Below, one piece after another: positions 50,849 to 59,908 of a stretch of DNA of 64,000 nucleotides. The position numbers and the translations under genes were made by a program. The notes beneath the pieces were generated by a model. It was not told where the DNA came from. It was given only the letters and a program-made list of their open reading frames with translations, and made no database searches. Source of the DNA: Lysobacter enzymogenes. Lineage in GTDB: Bacteria; Pseudomonadota; Gammaproteobacteria; Xanthomonadales; Xanthomonadaceae. The first letter of the stretch is position 1; the number at the start of each line of letters is the position of its first letter. The DNA is taken from positions 597,563-661,562 of the forward strand of contig NZ_FNOG01000002.1 in assembly GCF_900106525.1 (NCBI RefSeq). The letters are read 5' to 3'.

Positions 50849-51970
50849 TCAGCGCATCGGTTCAGGCTCGCGGTGCGCGCCGAGCGGCTCGCCGCCGCGC
50901 GCGCGCAGCGCCGTGGCCCGCTGCAGCCGGCGCACGTCGGCGACCGTCTGCGCCACCGGCACCGGCGCCGGTTCGCGCCAGATCCGCTGCCACATCGCCG
51001 GCAGCCGCTCGGTCGCCTGCCACGGCCAGCGCAATTGCTCCGGCGCGATCTCGCGCCATTGCTCGCCCTCGCGCCGGGCCACGGCGAAGCGGAAGTTGTA
51101 GTCCGGCTCCATGCCCATGCGCAGGTCGCTCAGCACCAGCCGGCCGTCGCGCTCCTCGGCCTTCATGAAGCCGTGGTTGAACCATTGCAGCCGGTGCACC
51201 GCCGGATAGCCGCTGACCTGCGAATAGGCCAGCGCGTCGGAGGGATACAGGCGGAAGTGCATCGGCCCGCGGTCGGCGATCAGCGAGCGCTCGCCTTCGA
51301 CGTAGCCGTCCGGGGTCATCGCTACCACCCGCCACAGCGCGGTGGTGAACGGCATCGGCACCGAGAAGCGCGGCGCGTTCTCCAGCCCCAGCGCGGCCAG
51401 TGCCGGCTGCGCGGCCGCCTCGACCCGCTGCTTGGCCCACAGCGAGCCGCCCAGGTACAGCGAGCTCAAGGCCAGGCCCAGCACCAGCGCCGGCTGCGCG
51501 CTGCGCGAGGCGCGCGCGAACCAGGCCCAGACGCAAGCGATCAGCAGCCACACGGTGTAGAGCGGGTCGATGATGAAGATGCTCGACCACATCGTCGGCC
51601 GCGCCGGCAGCGGCCACCACAGCTGGGTGCCGTAGACGGTGAAGGCGTCGAGCAGGGGATGGGTCAGCAGCGCGGCCTGCATCGCCCAGAACCAGCGCCG
51701 CGGCGATTGCGCCACGCGCCCGCCGCGGCCGCGGCACCAGCCCCAGATCGCCCAGGCCACGAACGGCAGCACCAGCAGCGAATGGCTGAGGCTGCGGTGC
51801 CAGGTCATGCGCGCGACCGGGTCGTCGGTGAGCAGGTTGACCGGGATGACGTCCAGGTCCGGCAAGGTGCCCAGCGCCGCGCCGGCCAGCAGGGCCGCGC
51901 GGCGGTGTTGCGCAGGAGCGATGGCGGCGCTCAGCGCGGCGCCGAGCACGATTTGAGTCAGAGAATCCAT
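50849..51970 (-). CDS. Membrane-bound metal-dependent hydrolase (YdjM/DUF457 family)
   Basis: A 373-residue protein whose N-terminal half matches the YdjM-type inner-membrane hydrolases: MDSLTQIVLGAALSAAIAP, the metal-binding GTLPDLDVIP and TWHRSLSHSLLVLP, and LTHPLLDAFTVYGTQL, with four helices around them. His and Asp residues in these blocks form the presumed zinc site at the membrane. The C-terminal half is a soluble domain (YNFRFAVARREGEQWREIAP). LexA-regulated YdjM of E. coli is the best-known relative; its reaction is unknown. The ATG at 51970 is chosen because it begins the conserved MDSLTQ. Confidence 0.88.
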   Translation of the reverse strand: MDSLTQIVLGAALSAAIAPAQHRRAALLAGAALGTLPDLDVIPVNLLTDDPVARMTWHRSLSHSLLVLPFVAWAIWGWCRGRGGRVAQSPRRWFWAMQAALLTHPLLDAFTVYGTQLWWPLPARPTMWSSIFIIDPLYTVWLLIACVWAWFARASRSAQPALVLGLALSSLYLGGSLWAKQRVEAAAQPALAALGLENAPRFSVPMPFTTALWRVVAMTPDGYVEGERSLIADRGPMHFRLYPSDALAYSQVSGYPAVHRLQWFNHGFMKAEERDGRLVLSDLRMGMEPDYNFRFAVARREGEQWREIAPEQLRWPWQATERLPAMWQRIWREPAPVPVAQTVADVRRLQRATALRARGGEPLGAHREPEPMR

Positions 51971-52106
51971 TAGCGGAATGCTAGCGGGGCCGGCGCGCGC
52001 AAGGTGTTTGTTTTTCGTTGCCGGCGCCGCGCGCGCGCACTTGCGCGACCGCGCCGGCGCACGCATGTTGCCGGCAGGCGGCGTCCGCCGCGCGTTTGGA
52101 GCCCGC

Positions 52107-52802
52107 ATGTCCTCTGCCCTGCCGCTCGGCATCGTCGCCTGTTCTTCGGAAGGCGCGGCGCTGTGCTATCGAACCGTTTGCGCCGAAGCCGCGGCCCTGC
52201 TCGGCCCGCATGCGCACCCCGAGATCGCCCTGCACGGCCACTCGCTGGCCGACTACGTCGCGTGCCTGGAGCGCGGCGACCTCGACGGCGTCGGCGAACT
52301 GATGCTGTCCTCGGCGCGCAAGCTCGAACGCGCCGGCGCCAGGCTGCTGATCTGCCCAGACAACACCATCCACCAGGCGATGGACTACGTGCGGCCGCGC
52401 TCGCCGCTGCCGTGGCTGCACATCGCCGAAGTGGTGGCGAACGAGGCGCGCGCCCGCGGCTTGCGCCGGATCGGGCTGACCGGCACGCAGTGGCTGGTGG
52501 AGAGCGAGGTGTATCCGCGCCAGCTCGCGGCGCTGGGGCTGGACTACGTGCGGCCCAGCGCCGAGCAGCGCGCGCGGATCGGGCGGCTGATCATGGACGA
52601 GCTCGTCTATGGCGTGTTCAAGCCCGAGACCGTCGCGTACTTCCAGGGCGTGATCGAAGACCTCAAGGCGCAAGGTTGCGATGCGGTGGTGCTGGGCTGC
52701 ACCGAGATTCCGCTGATCATCGACGACGGCAATTCGGCGCTGCCGACGCTGGATTCGACCCGGTTGCTGGCGCGGGCGGCGTTGCGGGCGTCGGTCGGCT
52801 GA
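52107..52802 (+). CDS. Aspartate/glutamate racemase family protein (YgeA-like)
   Basis: A 231-residue cofactor-independent amino acid racemase-fold protein. The first catalytic-site block reads LLICPDNTIHQAMDYV (Cys three residues before Asn-Thr, spaced differently from the usual CNT) and the second is AVVLGCTEIPLII with its cysteine. These place it near the YgeA/broad-specificity racemase group. The two-cysteine mechanism would interconvert D- and L-amino acids; the altered first motif leaves activity or specificity uncertain. The ATG at 52107 (MSSALPLGIVACSS) gives the canonical N terminus. Confidence 0.88.
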   Translation: MSSALPLGIVACSSEGAALCYRTVCAEAAALLGPHAHPEIALHGHSLADYVACLERGDLDGVGELMLSSARKLERAGARLLICPDNTIHQAMDYVRPRSPLPWLHIAEVVANEARARGLRRIGLTGTQWLVESEVYPRQLAALGLDYVRPSAEQRARIGRLIMDELVYGVFKPETVAYFQGVIEDLKAQGCDAVVLGCTEIPLIIDDGNSALPTLDSTRLLARAALRASVG

Positions 52803-52804
52803 GG

Positions 52805-53023
52805 CGGGAGGGGTTTGGGCTCCGATGCTCTCGGCTCGGATCGCTTCGTCGGATCGGATCGAAAAGCGTCGGGCCTGAAGGCCCTCCCACAGGTAAGACC
52901 TGCCCATAACAAGGGCAGCGGGCCCAGCTTGTTGTGGGAGGGGCTTCAGCCCCGACGCTTTCGGCTCAGGTCGCCATACAGCGCTTCGGCAAGGAAGGCA
53001 TCGGGCCCGAAGGCCCTGCCACG
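52805..53023. repeat. REP-like repeat cluster, family B (three to four units)
   Basis: Cores at about 52805, 52865-52891, 52930-52962 and 53000-53022 in alternating orientation, with GTCGGGCCTGAAGGCCCTCC and GGAGGGGCTTCAGCCCC. The densest cluster in the window; it fills the convergent spacer between the racemase and the phosphatase gene. Confidence 0.85.
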
Positions 53024-53025
53024 CC

Positions 53026-53859
53026 TCACGCCGCGTGCGGCATCCCGACCTCGCGCGGCAGCGCCCTGGGCGCGCGCGGCGGCAGCACGGCGCGGGTTTC
53101 GCCGGTGTGGGTCACCAGGCGCAAGGTGCCGTCGGTGTCCTCGACCAGCGCGGTCAGGCTCTCGACCCAGTCGCCGTCGTTGGCGTAGACGCAGCCCTCG
53201 CGCTCGAACAGCGAGGCGCGGTGGATATGCCCGCAGACGATGCCGTCGAGCCCGCGCTTGCGCGCGTCGTCGAGCCCGGCCTGGACGAAGCGCGAGATAT
53301 AGCGCTCGGCCGCACCGCTCTGGCGCTTGAGGAAATCGGCCAGCGACCAATAGCGCTTGCCGAACCGGCGCCGCACCTGGTTGGTGAGCTTGTTGCCGGT
53401 GAGGATGCGGTCGTACAGCCAGTCGCCGAACTTCTCCTGCATGCCGCCGAACTGGGTGATCGCGTCGTAGTCGTCGCCGTGGGTCACCAGCAGGCGGCGG
53501 CCGTCGGCGGTGAGGTGGATGGCGCGGCGGCGCACCTGCATGCGCGGCAAGGTCAGCCCGCAGAAGCGGCGGATCGAGCGGTCGTGGTTGCCCGGCACGT
53601 AGATCAGCTCGGTGCCGGCGCGGGCCAGCGCGTGCAGCGCCTCGACCACCCGGTACTGCGCCGAGCCCCAGGCCGCGCGCCGCTGCGCCATCCACCACAG
53701 GTCGACGATGTCGCCGACCAGGTAGAGCTTGTCGCAGCGCAGCCCCTGCAGGAAGTCGGCGAACTCCGCCGCATGGCAGTGCTTGGAGCCCAGATGCACG
53801 TCGGAGACGAAGACGGCGCGGCGGCGTAACGGCAACGGCACGATCGAGGCGGGGCTCAT
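53026..53859 (-). CDS. UDP-2,3-diacylglucosamine diphosphatase-like metallophosphatase
   Basis: A 277-residue calcineurin-like phosphatase of the LpxH-related branch. Metal and substrate blocks: FVSDVHLGSKHCHAAEFADF, LVGDIVDLWWM, VPGNHDRSIRRFCG, VTHGDDYDAI and CGHIHRA. LpxH itself is about 240 residues and cleaves UDP-diacylglucosamine in lipid A synthesis; this longer form (with the RYWSLADFLKRQSG insert) is a paralogous type of uncertain substrate. It follows the double acyltransferase gene by 21 bases on the same strand, so a lipid-related role is likely. Confidence 0.85.
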   Translation of the reverse strand: MSPASIVPLPLRRRAVFVSDVHLGSKHCHAAEFADFLQGLRCDKLYLVGDIVDLWWMAQRRAAWGSAQYRVVEALHALARAGTELIYVPGNHDRSIRRFCGLTLPRMQVRRRAIHLTADGRRLLVTHGDDYDAITQFGGMQEKFGDWLYDRILTGNKLTNQVRRRFGKRYWSLADFLKRQSGAAERYISRFVQAGLDDARKRGLDGIVCGHIHRASLFEREGCVYANDGDWVESLTALVEDTDGTLRLVTHTGETRAVLPPRAPRALPREVGMPHAA

Positions 53860-53880
53860 GGCACGGTCTCGTGGGCGGGG

Positions 53881-55680
53881 TCAGGTGTCCGGCGCGTGGG
53901 CCTGGGCCGGGGCGGCCGCGCGCGCGCCGCCGAGATAGCGCTCGCGCTTCTTCGGCCGTAGCTGCTGCAGGTCCACTTCGATCAGGCCATCGACCGCGTC
54001 GCTGAAGGCGGGGTCCACGCCGAAGGCGAGGAAGCGCGCGCCGCCGGGCTCGCACAGGTCGGTGTACTGCTTGTAGAGCATCGGCACCGAGCTGCCGAGC
54101 GCGTCGAGGTTGTCCTTGAGCACGCGGAACGCAGTGGCGGCGTCGAGTTCGTCGAACTGCGGCGGCGCGGCGCGGTACACGAACGGCTGCTTGGAGAACG
54201 CGTCGGAATCCAGGTTGCCGTAGTAGCGCGCGTAGTAGGCGACGATCTGCTCGCGCGCGTCGGCCGGCAGCGCCGAGCTGATCGAGACCGGGCCGAACAG
54301 GTAGCGCACGCCGGGATTGCGGATCAGGTAGGCGCCGATGCCCTGCCACAGATAATCGATGCTGCGGCTGTTCCAGTATTCCGGCGCGACGAAGCTGCGC
54401 CCGAGCTCCATGCCCTGCGCCAGCCGCGGCACCATGTCGTCGGCGTAGCGGAACAAGGACGCGGTGTAGAGGCCGGCCAGGCCGCGCTCGGCGATCACCC
54501 GGCTGCCGCGCGCGATGCGGTAGGCGCCGGCGATCCTCGCCTCGGCCTCGTCCCACAGCACGATGTGCTCGTACCAGCTGTCGTAGATGTCCACGTCCAG
54601 GCGCTGGCCGGTGCCCTCGCCGACCGCGCGGAAGGTCGACTCGCGCAGACGGCCGATCTCGCGCAGCAGCGGCGAACCCGGGCGCAGGGTGCCGACCCGG
54701 ATCTGCTTGCCGTCGGTGGTCCGGCCCAGCGAATCCATCGCCTCGACCCCGGCGCGCACGTGCTCCGGATCGACCGGATCGATCAACGGCTCCGGGCCGA
54801 CCGGCGCGGCGCGCTCGCGCGCGGTGCCGATCGCGTACAGCTCGGAGCGGATCTCGCGCAGCAGGTGCTGGGACTCGCCCTGCGCCGGCAGATGCAGCGG
54901 CCGGCCGATGCGCAGCGCGATCCGGCGCGCGCGGCGGGCGAACATCTCGCGCGCCAGCAAGGCGGTGCCGGCCGGCTTGAACAGGGCCGAGGCGCCGTAG
55001 AACAACGCCGAATTGCGCGCCTCGATCCGCACCGGCAGCACCGGCGCGTCGGTCTTGCGGGCGAAGCGCAGGAAACCGCGCTGCCAGCGCCCGTCGGTGA
55101 CCCCGCGCAGGCCCAGCCGGGCGACTTCGCCGGCCGGGAACACGATCACGCATTGTTCTTCGTTCAACGCCGCTTCGATCGCGTGCAGGCTTTCGGCGCT
55201 GGGCCGGCCGCCGAGAATGCGCACCGGCAGCAGCAGGCCCTGCAAGCCGTCCAGGGCCAGCAGCAGGTCGTTGGCGACGATCTTCACGTCGCGCCGCACC
55301 TGGCCGACCGCATCGAGCAGGGCCAGCGCGTCGACCGCGCCGGAGGGATGGTTGGCGACGATCAGCAGGCGCCCGCTGCGCGGAATGCGCTGCAGTTCGG
55401 CCTGATCGACCAGATACCGCGCCTGGACGAAATCCAGCGAAGCGGTGACGAAGTCGAAATCGCGCAGGTGGCGGGTTTCGCCGAGAAATTGGTCGATGTG
55501 GTCGAATTTCGACCAGCGGCCGATGGTTCGGATCAGGGGTCGGGTCAGCGCGGCCCGGCGTCCGCGGAACCATTGCGGAAAGCGTTCTTCCAATCGGCGT
55601 TCGAAGTGCAGCATCGGTGTCGTCGCATCGAGGGGCGGCGGTATGCCGCGCAGCCTGAGCCGGCGCAGCGACAGCCGCAT
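53881..55680 (-). CDS. Bifunctional acyltransferase, OlsF-like (PlsC domain plus GNAT domain)
   Basis: A 599-residue two-domain protein. The N-terminal part (about residues 30-290) is a PlsC-type O-acyltransferase with [20 protein letters not shown] (catalytic His/Asp), [11 protein letters not shown] and [18 protein letters not shown]. The C-terminal part (about 320-575) is a GNAT-like N-acyltransferase with [48 protein letters not shown] and [20 protein letters not shown], as in OlsB and hemolysin-like proteins. This order is that of OlsF, which makes ornithine lipids without separate OlsA and OlsB. The ATG at 55614 (MLHFERR) is an alternative start. Confidence 0.85.
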   Translation of the reverse strand: MRLSLRRLRLRGIPPPLDATTPMLHFERRLEERFPQWFRGRRAALTRPLIRTIGRWSKFDHIDQFLGETRHLRDFDFVTASLDFVQARYLVDQAELQRIPRSGRLLIVANHPSGAVDALALLDAVGQVRRDVKIVANDLLLALDGLQGLLLPVRILGGRPSAESLHAIEAALNEEQCVIVFPAGEVARLGLRGVTDGRWQRGFLRFARKTDAPVLPVRIEARNSALFYGASALFKPAGTALLAREMFARRARRIALRIGRPLHLPAQGESQHLLREIRSELYAIGTARERAAPVGPEPLIDPVDPEHVRAGVEAMDSLGRTTDGKQIRVGTLRPGSPLLREIGRLRESTFRAVGEGTGQRLDVDIYDSWYEHIVLWDEAEARIAGAYRIARGSRVIAERGLAGLYTASLFRYADDMVPRLAQGMELGRSFVAPEYWNSRSIDYLWQGIGAYLIRNPGVRYLFGPVSISSALPADAREQIVAYYARYYGNLDSDAFSKQPFVYRAAPPQFDELDAATAFRVLKDNLDALGSSVPMLYKQYTDLCEPGGARFLAFGVDPAFSDAVDGLIEVDLQQLRPKKRERYLGGARAAAPAQAHAPDT

Positions 55681-55894
55681 GGCGGTTTCGGGTCAGTGCG
55701 ATGACAGCCCTGACCCGGCGGGAACGCGGCGTTCCGGGAGGGCGACTGAAGCGTCGGCGTGCCCTCCTGGCGCGCGCCGACAGCTTCCCATGCGCCCCCG
55801 CATCCAGCCTCCCCCCAAAGTCTGGACCCGCTCCAGCGTTCAGGAGCCGCTTAACGCCCAGACAACCCCTCGGGAAGGCACAATGCGCGCAAGC

Positions 55895-55919
55895 GGCCGA
55901 GCCTGTACAATGCTCGGCC
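55895..55919 (+). promoter_or_regulatory. Palindrome around the metK -10 box
   Basis: GGCCGAGC (55895-55902) and GCTCGGCC (55912-55919) are perfect inverted halves separated by nine bases that contain the -10 box TACAAT (55906-55911). A regulator binding here would block metK transcription. The mRNA leader would be about 35 bases. Confidence 0.6.
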
Positions 55920-55952
55920 ATCTTTCTATCCGAATCGAAGGATATTGCCTCG

Positions 55953-57176
55953 ATGTCCAGCTATCTGTTCACCTCCGAATCCGTCTCCGAAGGCCATCCG
56001 GACAAGATCGCCGACCAGATCTCCGACGCCGTGCTCGACGCGATCCTGGCCCAGGACAAGCGCGCGCGCGTGGCTTGCGAGACGCTGGTGAAGACCGGCG
56101 CGGCCATCGTCGCCGGCGAAGTCACCACCACCGCGTGGGTGGACATCGAAGCGCTGGCGCGCAAGGTCATCAACGACATCGGCTACAACAATTCCAATGT
56201 CGGCTTCGACGGCCACACCTGCGCGATCATCAACATGCTCGGCAAGCAGTCGCCCGACATCGCCGCCGGCGTCGACCGCAAGAAGCCGGAAGAACAAGGC
56301 GCGGGCGACCAGGGCCTGATGTTCGGCTACGCCTGCAACGAAGCGCCGGAATTCATGCCGGCGCCGATCTACTACTCGCACCGCCTGGTCGAGCAGCAGG
56401 CCAAGATCCGCAAGCAGAAGAACTCCAAGCTGCCGTGGCTGCGCCCGGACGCGAAGTCGCAGGTCACCCTGCGCTACGACGACAAGCACCAGGTCGCCGG
56501 CCTCGACGCGGTGGTCCTGTCGACCCAGCACGACCCGGGCATCAAGCAGAAGGATCTGGTCGAGGGCGTGTACGAGCACATCCTCAAGCCGGTGCTGCCG
56601 AAGGCGTGGCTCGAGAAGCTGCCGAAGAACAAGGTGCACATCAACCCGACCGGCATCTTCGTGATCGGCGGCCCGGTCGGCGACTGCGGCCTGACCGGCC
56701 GCAAGATCATCGTCGACAGCTACGGCGGCATGGCCCGTCACGGCGGCGGCGCGTTCTCGGGCAAGGATCCGTCCAAGGTCGACCGTTCGGCCGCCTACGC
56801 CGCGCGCTACGTGGCCAAGAACATCGTCGCCGCCGGCCTGGCCGACCGCTGCGAAGTGCAGGTCTCCTACGCCATCGGCGTGGCCGAGCCGACCTCGATC
56901 TCGGTCACCACCTTCGGCACCGGCAAGATCGGCGACGACAAGATCGAGAAGCTGATCCGCAAGCACTTCGACCTGCGCCCCTACGGCATCGTCAAGATGC
57001 TCGACCTGATCCACCCGGTCTACCAGCTGACCGCCGCTTACGGCCACTTCGGCCGCAAGCCGAAGGAAGTCAGCTACGTCGACGGCGCCGGCAAGAAGCA
57101 GACCGCCACCGCCTTCTCGTGGGAAAAGACCGACAAGGCCGAGGATCTGCGCAAGGACGCCGGGCTGAAGAAGTAA
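55953..57176 (+). CDS. metK: S-adenosylmethionine synthase
   Basis: A 407-residue enzyme making SAM from methionine and ATP. Signatures: [20 protein letters not shown] (ATP and methionine site), [15 protein letters not shown], the phosphate-binding [20 protein letters not shown] and [12 protein letters not shown]. The length is slightly longer than the typical 384-396 residues because of an insert around [25 protein letters not shown] lies 10-12 bases before the ATG at 55953; the longer frame from 55701 is not conserved. No SAM riboswitch is seen in the short leader. ahcY, the next enzyme of the cycle, is at the right end of the window. Confidence 0.97.
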   Translation: MSSYLFTSESVSEGHPDKIADQISDAVLDAILAQDKRARVACETLVKTGAAIVAGEVTTTAWVDIEALARKVINDIGYNNSNVGFDGHTCAIINMLGKQSPDIAAGVDRKKPEEQGAGDQGLMFGYACNEAPEFMPAPIYYSHRLVEQQAKIRKQKNSKLPWLRPDAKSQVTLRYDDKHQVAGLDAVVLSTQHDPGIKQKDLVEGVYEHILKPVLPKAWLEKLPKNKVHINPTGIFVIGGPVGDCGLTGRKIIVDSYGGMARHGGGAFSGKDPSKVDRSAAYAARYVAKNIVAAGLADRCEVQVSYAIGVAEPTSISVTTFGTGKIGDDKIEKLIRKHFDLRPYGIVKMLDLIHPVYQLTAAYGHFGRKPKEVSYVDGAGKKQTATAFSWEKTDKAEDLRKDAGLKK

Positions 57177-57200
57177 GCCCGCACGTCGTAGCGCAAAGCG

Positions 57201-57229
57201 AAAAAGGGCCGCGAAAGCGGCCCTTTTTC
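57201..57229 (+). terminator. Rho-independent terminator of metK
   Basis: AAAAAGGGCCGC, GAAA loop, GCGGCCCTTTTT: a perfect 12-bp stem ending in five T, 24 bases after the stop codon. Confidence 0.95.
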
Positions 57230-57236
57230 TATGGCG

Positions 57237-57388
57237 GCGGCTTCAGTCCCCACGCTTGAGGAATCGGGTCCCGGCGATCCGCGACAGACGCATCGGGCCT
57301 GAAGGCTCGCGCGCAGCAACCCACCGCTACGGCAAGCGCCGAAGTCCCTGTGGGAGGGCCTTCAGGCCCGACGCTCTTGCCTCCGAAG
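57237..57388. repeat. REP-like repeat cluster, family B (degenerate)
   Basis: A degraded copy (57237-57260), a partial copy (57290-57312) and an intact one (57350-57381, GTGGGAGGGCCTTCAGGCC). The rest of the 461-bp spacer to 57637 shows no gene. Confidence 0.78.
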
Positions 57389-57637
57389 CCGCATAGCGGT
57401 CCGATCCGAAAGCCCCGCATCGAAAGCCGCTACCACTGCGATGCCCGCAACACCGCAACGCGACCCAAGCCGGACAAACCGCCGCACCCACACGCCGAAC
57501 CGCAAGCAACCGCCGCGACCGGCCTCACACCCGCTTCATTCCCGCCGCACCCACGCCCGCCAGCCTGGGCCGGTCGCGATCCACGACCCGGCGCATCCGC
57601 GCGACCGGGCGCTGCGGTCGCGGCCCGCAGGTCGACC

Positions 57638-57868
57638 ATGTCCCGATTCGCTTCCCTGCCCGGCCTGTCCGCGCTGTGCTTCGCGCTGGCCGCCGTGTGC
57701 GCGCTGGCCTACCACGCGATCGGCGCGCAGATCGATGCCGACGGTTTTCTGCGCGAACCGTTCGGGCTGATTCCGATCGGCTGGCTCTTCGCCGTATCCG
57801 GCGCGCTGCTGGCGATCGCCGCCGGCGCGCGCGCCTGGCGGCAGCGCCGACGCGCGCGTCGCAGCTGA
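57638..57868 (+). CDS. DUF3955 family small membrane protein
   Basis: A 76-residue protein with two membrane helices (ALCFALAAVCALAYHAIG and GWLFAVSGALLAIAAGARAW). Between them is the DUF3955 signature IDADGFLREPFGLIPIGWLF. The family is uncharacterised. The ATG at 57638 is the only sensible start; the frame from 57350 runs through a REP-like repeat. It converges on the oxidoreductase gene, 45 bases away. Confidence 0.85.
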   Translation: MSRFASLPGLSALCFALAAVCALAYHAIGAQIDADGFLREPFGLIPIGWLFAVSGALLAIAAGARAWRQRRRARRS

Positions 57869-57913
57869 GCGCACAGGCCGGCGCGGCATCGCACGCCGCG
57901 CCGGCCGGGCGCC

Positions 57914-58948
57914 TCAGTCCTCGCCGACCCGCACCACCAGCTTGCCGAAGTTGTGGCCCTGCAACAGGCCGATGAACGCTTGCGGCGCGTTTTCCAGGCC
58001 GTCGACGCGGTCCTCGCGCAGCTTCACTTCGCCGCGCTCGACCCACGCCCCCATCTCGCGGCGGAACGCGTCGAAACGCTCGCCGTAGTGGTCGAGGATG
58101 ATGAAGCCCTGCACGCGGATGCGCTTTTGCAGGATCGCCGACATCAGCTGCGGCACCCGGTCCGGGCCGGCCGGCGCGGTCTTGTCGTTGTAGTGGGCGA
58201 TGATGCCGCACACCGGCACGCGCGCGCCGATGTTGAGCAGCGGCAGCACCGCGTCGAACACTTCGCCGCCGACGTTTTCGAAGTAGACGTCGATGCCGTC
58301 CGCGCAGGCCTGCGCGAGCTGCTCGGCGAACTGCGGATCGCGCCGGTCCAGGCACACATCGAAGCCGAGCTCGTCGAGCGCGTAGCGGCGCTTGTCTTCG
58401 CCGCCGACGATGCCGACCACGCGCGCGCCGCGCAGCTTGGCGATCTGTCCGACCGCGGCGCCGACCGCGCCGGTGGCCGCGGCCACCACCACGGTTTCGC
58501 CCGGCTTGGGCTGGCCGATGTCGAGCAGGCCCAGGTGCGCGGTGAAGCCGGGCATGCCCAGGCCGCCGAGCGCGTGCGAGGGTTCGGCTATGTCGCCCAG
58601 CGCGATCAGGTCGCTGCCGTCGGACAGCGCATAGTCCTGCCAGCCGGCGTTGCCGAGCACCAGGTCGCCGGCCTTGAAGCCCGGATGGCGCGAGGCGACC
58701 ACGCGATTGACCGTGCCGCCGACCATGACCTCGCCCAGCGGCACCGCCGGCGCGTAGACCGGGCCGACTTCGTCCATCAGGTTGCGCATGTACGGATCCA
58801 ACGAGAGATACAGCGTGCGCAGCAGCACCTGGCCTTCGCCGGGCTCGGGCATGGGCGTGGTTTCCAGGCGCACGTCCTGCGGCGTCGGCAGCCCCTGCGG
58901 GTGGGCGGCGAGGACGAAGCGACGGTTGACGGCGGCGGTCTGCGGCAT
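57914..58948 (-). CDS. NADPH-dependent oxidoreductase, CurA/MDR family
   Basis: A 344-residue zinc-free medium-chain reductase like curcumin reductase CurA and leukotriene B4 dehydrogenases. The N terminus RRFVLAAHPQGLPTPQDVRL, the LDPYMRNLM block, the nucleotide-binding VVAAATGAVGAAVGQIAKLR and GIVGGEDKRRY, and YFENVGGEVFDAVLPLLN are diagnostic. Such enzymes reduce alkenal/alkenone double bonds. A TetR-type regulator lies upstream and both genes carry the same 15-bp operator, so the enzyme is probably induced by reactive electrophiles. Confidence 0.93.
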   Translation of the reverse strand: MPQTAAVNRRFVLAAHPQGLPTPQDVRLETTPMPEPGEGQVLLRTLYLSLDPYMRNLMDEVGPVYAPAVPLGEVMVGGTVNRVVASRHPGFKAGDLVLGNAGWQDYALSDGSDLIALGDIAEPSHALGGLGMPGFTAHLGLLDIGQPKPGETVVVAAATGAVGAAVGQIAKLRGARVVGIVGGEDKRRYALDELGFDVCLDRRDPQFAEQLAQACADGIDVYFENVGGEVFDAVLPLLNIGARVPVCGIIAHYNDKTAPAGPDRVPQLMSAILQKRIRVQGFIILDHYGERFDAFRREMGAWVERGEVKLREDRVDGLENAPQAFIGLLQGHNFGKLVVRVGED

Positions 58949-58996
58949 GGGACGGATTCCTTGGGTGGAGGTGGGTGGTCGGTTCGGCCGATCAAT

Positions 58997-59011
58997 TAGA
59001 CCGGTCGTCTA
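58997..59011. promoter_or_regulatory. TetR operator, copy 1 (upstream of CurA-like gene)
   Basis: TAGACCGGTCGTCTA, an inverted repeat (TAGAC / GTCTA) 49 bases before the oxidoreductase ATG. Identical to copy 2 before the tetR gene and similar to the TAGACC-type NemR box of E. coli. Confidence 0.85.
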
Positions 59012-59063
59012 GCAACGGGGCGAAAGAAAGGGCGGACGCGCCGGGCGCGCCCGCCCTCGGGGT

Positions 59064-59666
59064 TCAGTCTTGCGCGGGCAGCCCCAGCAGTAGCCGGGTC
59101 GTGCTCATCGCGCGGTCCATCGATGCGCTGCTGCGCTGGACCTTGGCCAGCAGGCTGGCGCCGATCCAACTCTGGTACAGGGTCTGCGCCGCGGTCTGCG
59201 GGTCGGGCGCGGCGGCCAGCGAGCCGTCGTCGCGGCCGCGCTCGATGCACTGGGCGAGCCGGGCGATCACCGCGCCGGTGCCGCGATCCAGCGCCGCGCG
59301 CATGGGCTCGGACAGGTCGCAGACCTCGGCGCCGAGCTTGACCACCAGGCAGCGGCCGTCCGGGTCGGAACCGGTCTGCGCTTCGCGCCAATCGTCGAAG
59401 TAGGCGATCAGGCGCTGCGCGCCGCTGCCGGGCTGCGCCATCAGCGCATCGACATGGCGCAGATAGTCGGAGAAATAGGCCTCCAGGACGGCCTCGCCGA
59501 AGGCCTCCTTGGAGCCGAAGTAGTGATAGAACGAGCCCTTGGGCACCCGCGCCGCCGACAGCACCTCGGCCAGGCCGACCCCGGTGAAGCCCTTGCGCAG
59601 CATCAGCGGGTAGGCGATGTCGAGGATGTGCTTGCGCACGTCGTGGGTGGCGGGAGCGGCGTTCAT
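59064..59666 (-). CDS. TetR family transcriptional regulator (NemR/AcuR-like)
   Basis: A 200-residue repressor. The N-terminal helix-turn-helix is classic: ILDIAYPLMLRKGFTGVGLA, VLSAARVPKGSFYHYFGSKE, AFGEAVLEAYF. The C-terminal TetR_C domain contains GRCLVVKLGAEVCDLSEPMR; its cysteines, GRCLVVKLGAEVC, resemble the redox/electrophile-sensing cysteine region of NemR/AcuR relatives. The ATG at 59666 is preferred over 59687, which overlaps the operator. It probably represses itself and the CurA-like gene downstream through the two identical operators. Confidence 0.93.
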   Translation of the reverse strand: MNAAPATHDVRKHILDIAYPLMLRKGFTGVGLAEVLSAARVPKGSFYHYFGSKEAFGEAVLEAYFSDYLRHVDALMAQPGSGAQRLIAYFDDWREAQTGSDPDGRCLVVKLGAEVCDLSEPMRAALDRGTGAVIARLAQCIERGRDDGSLAAAPDPQTAAQTLYQSWIGASLLAKVQRSSASMDRAMSTTRLLLGLPAQD

Positions 59667-59687
59667 GGGCGCTACTGTACGGACCAT

Positions 59688-59702
59688 TAGACCGGTCGTC
59701 TA
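59688..59702. promoter_or_regulatory. TetR operator, copy 2 (autoregulatory)
   Basis: TAGACCGGTCGTCTA, identical over 15 bases (and flanking ATT) to copy 1, 21 bases upstream of the tetR ATG, consistent with autorepression. The divergent gene at 59909 may also be affected. Confidence 0.85.
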
Positions 59703-59908
59703 GTGACGAAACTCACCTCGTCGGCCTGCGTGCTCGGCGGCCGATTCGCCCGCCGGCACCGGTGCCGGCCAAGCCGCCGGAGGCCCGCCGCTGCGCTGGC
59801 GAACCGCAGCGGCGCACCAGCGCATTCATCCGCACCGCTATGCTCTGCGCACCGCGCCGTCCCCCGCCGGCGTCCGGCCATCACCGCACTACGACGAGGT
59901 GCCCCGCC

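Noticed and set aside
55800-55952. SAM riboswitch upstream of metK
   Set aside because: The leader after the likely promoter is only about 35 bases, too short for an aptamer, and no SAM-I/II motifs are visible.
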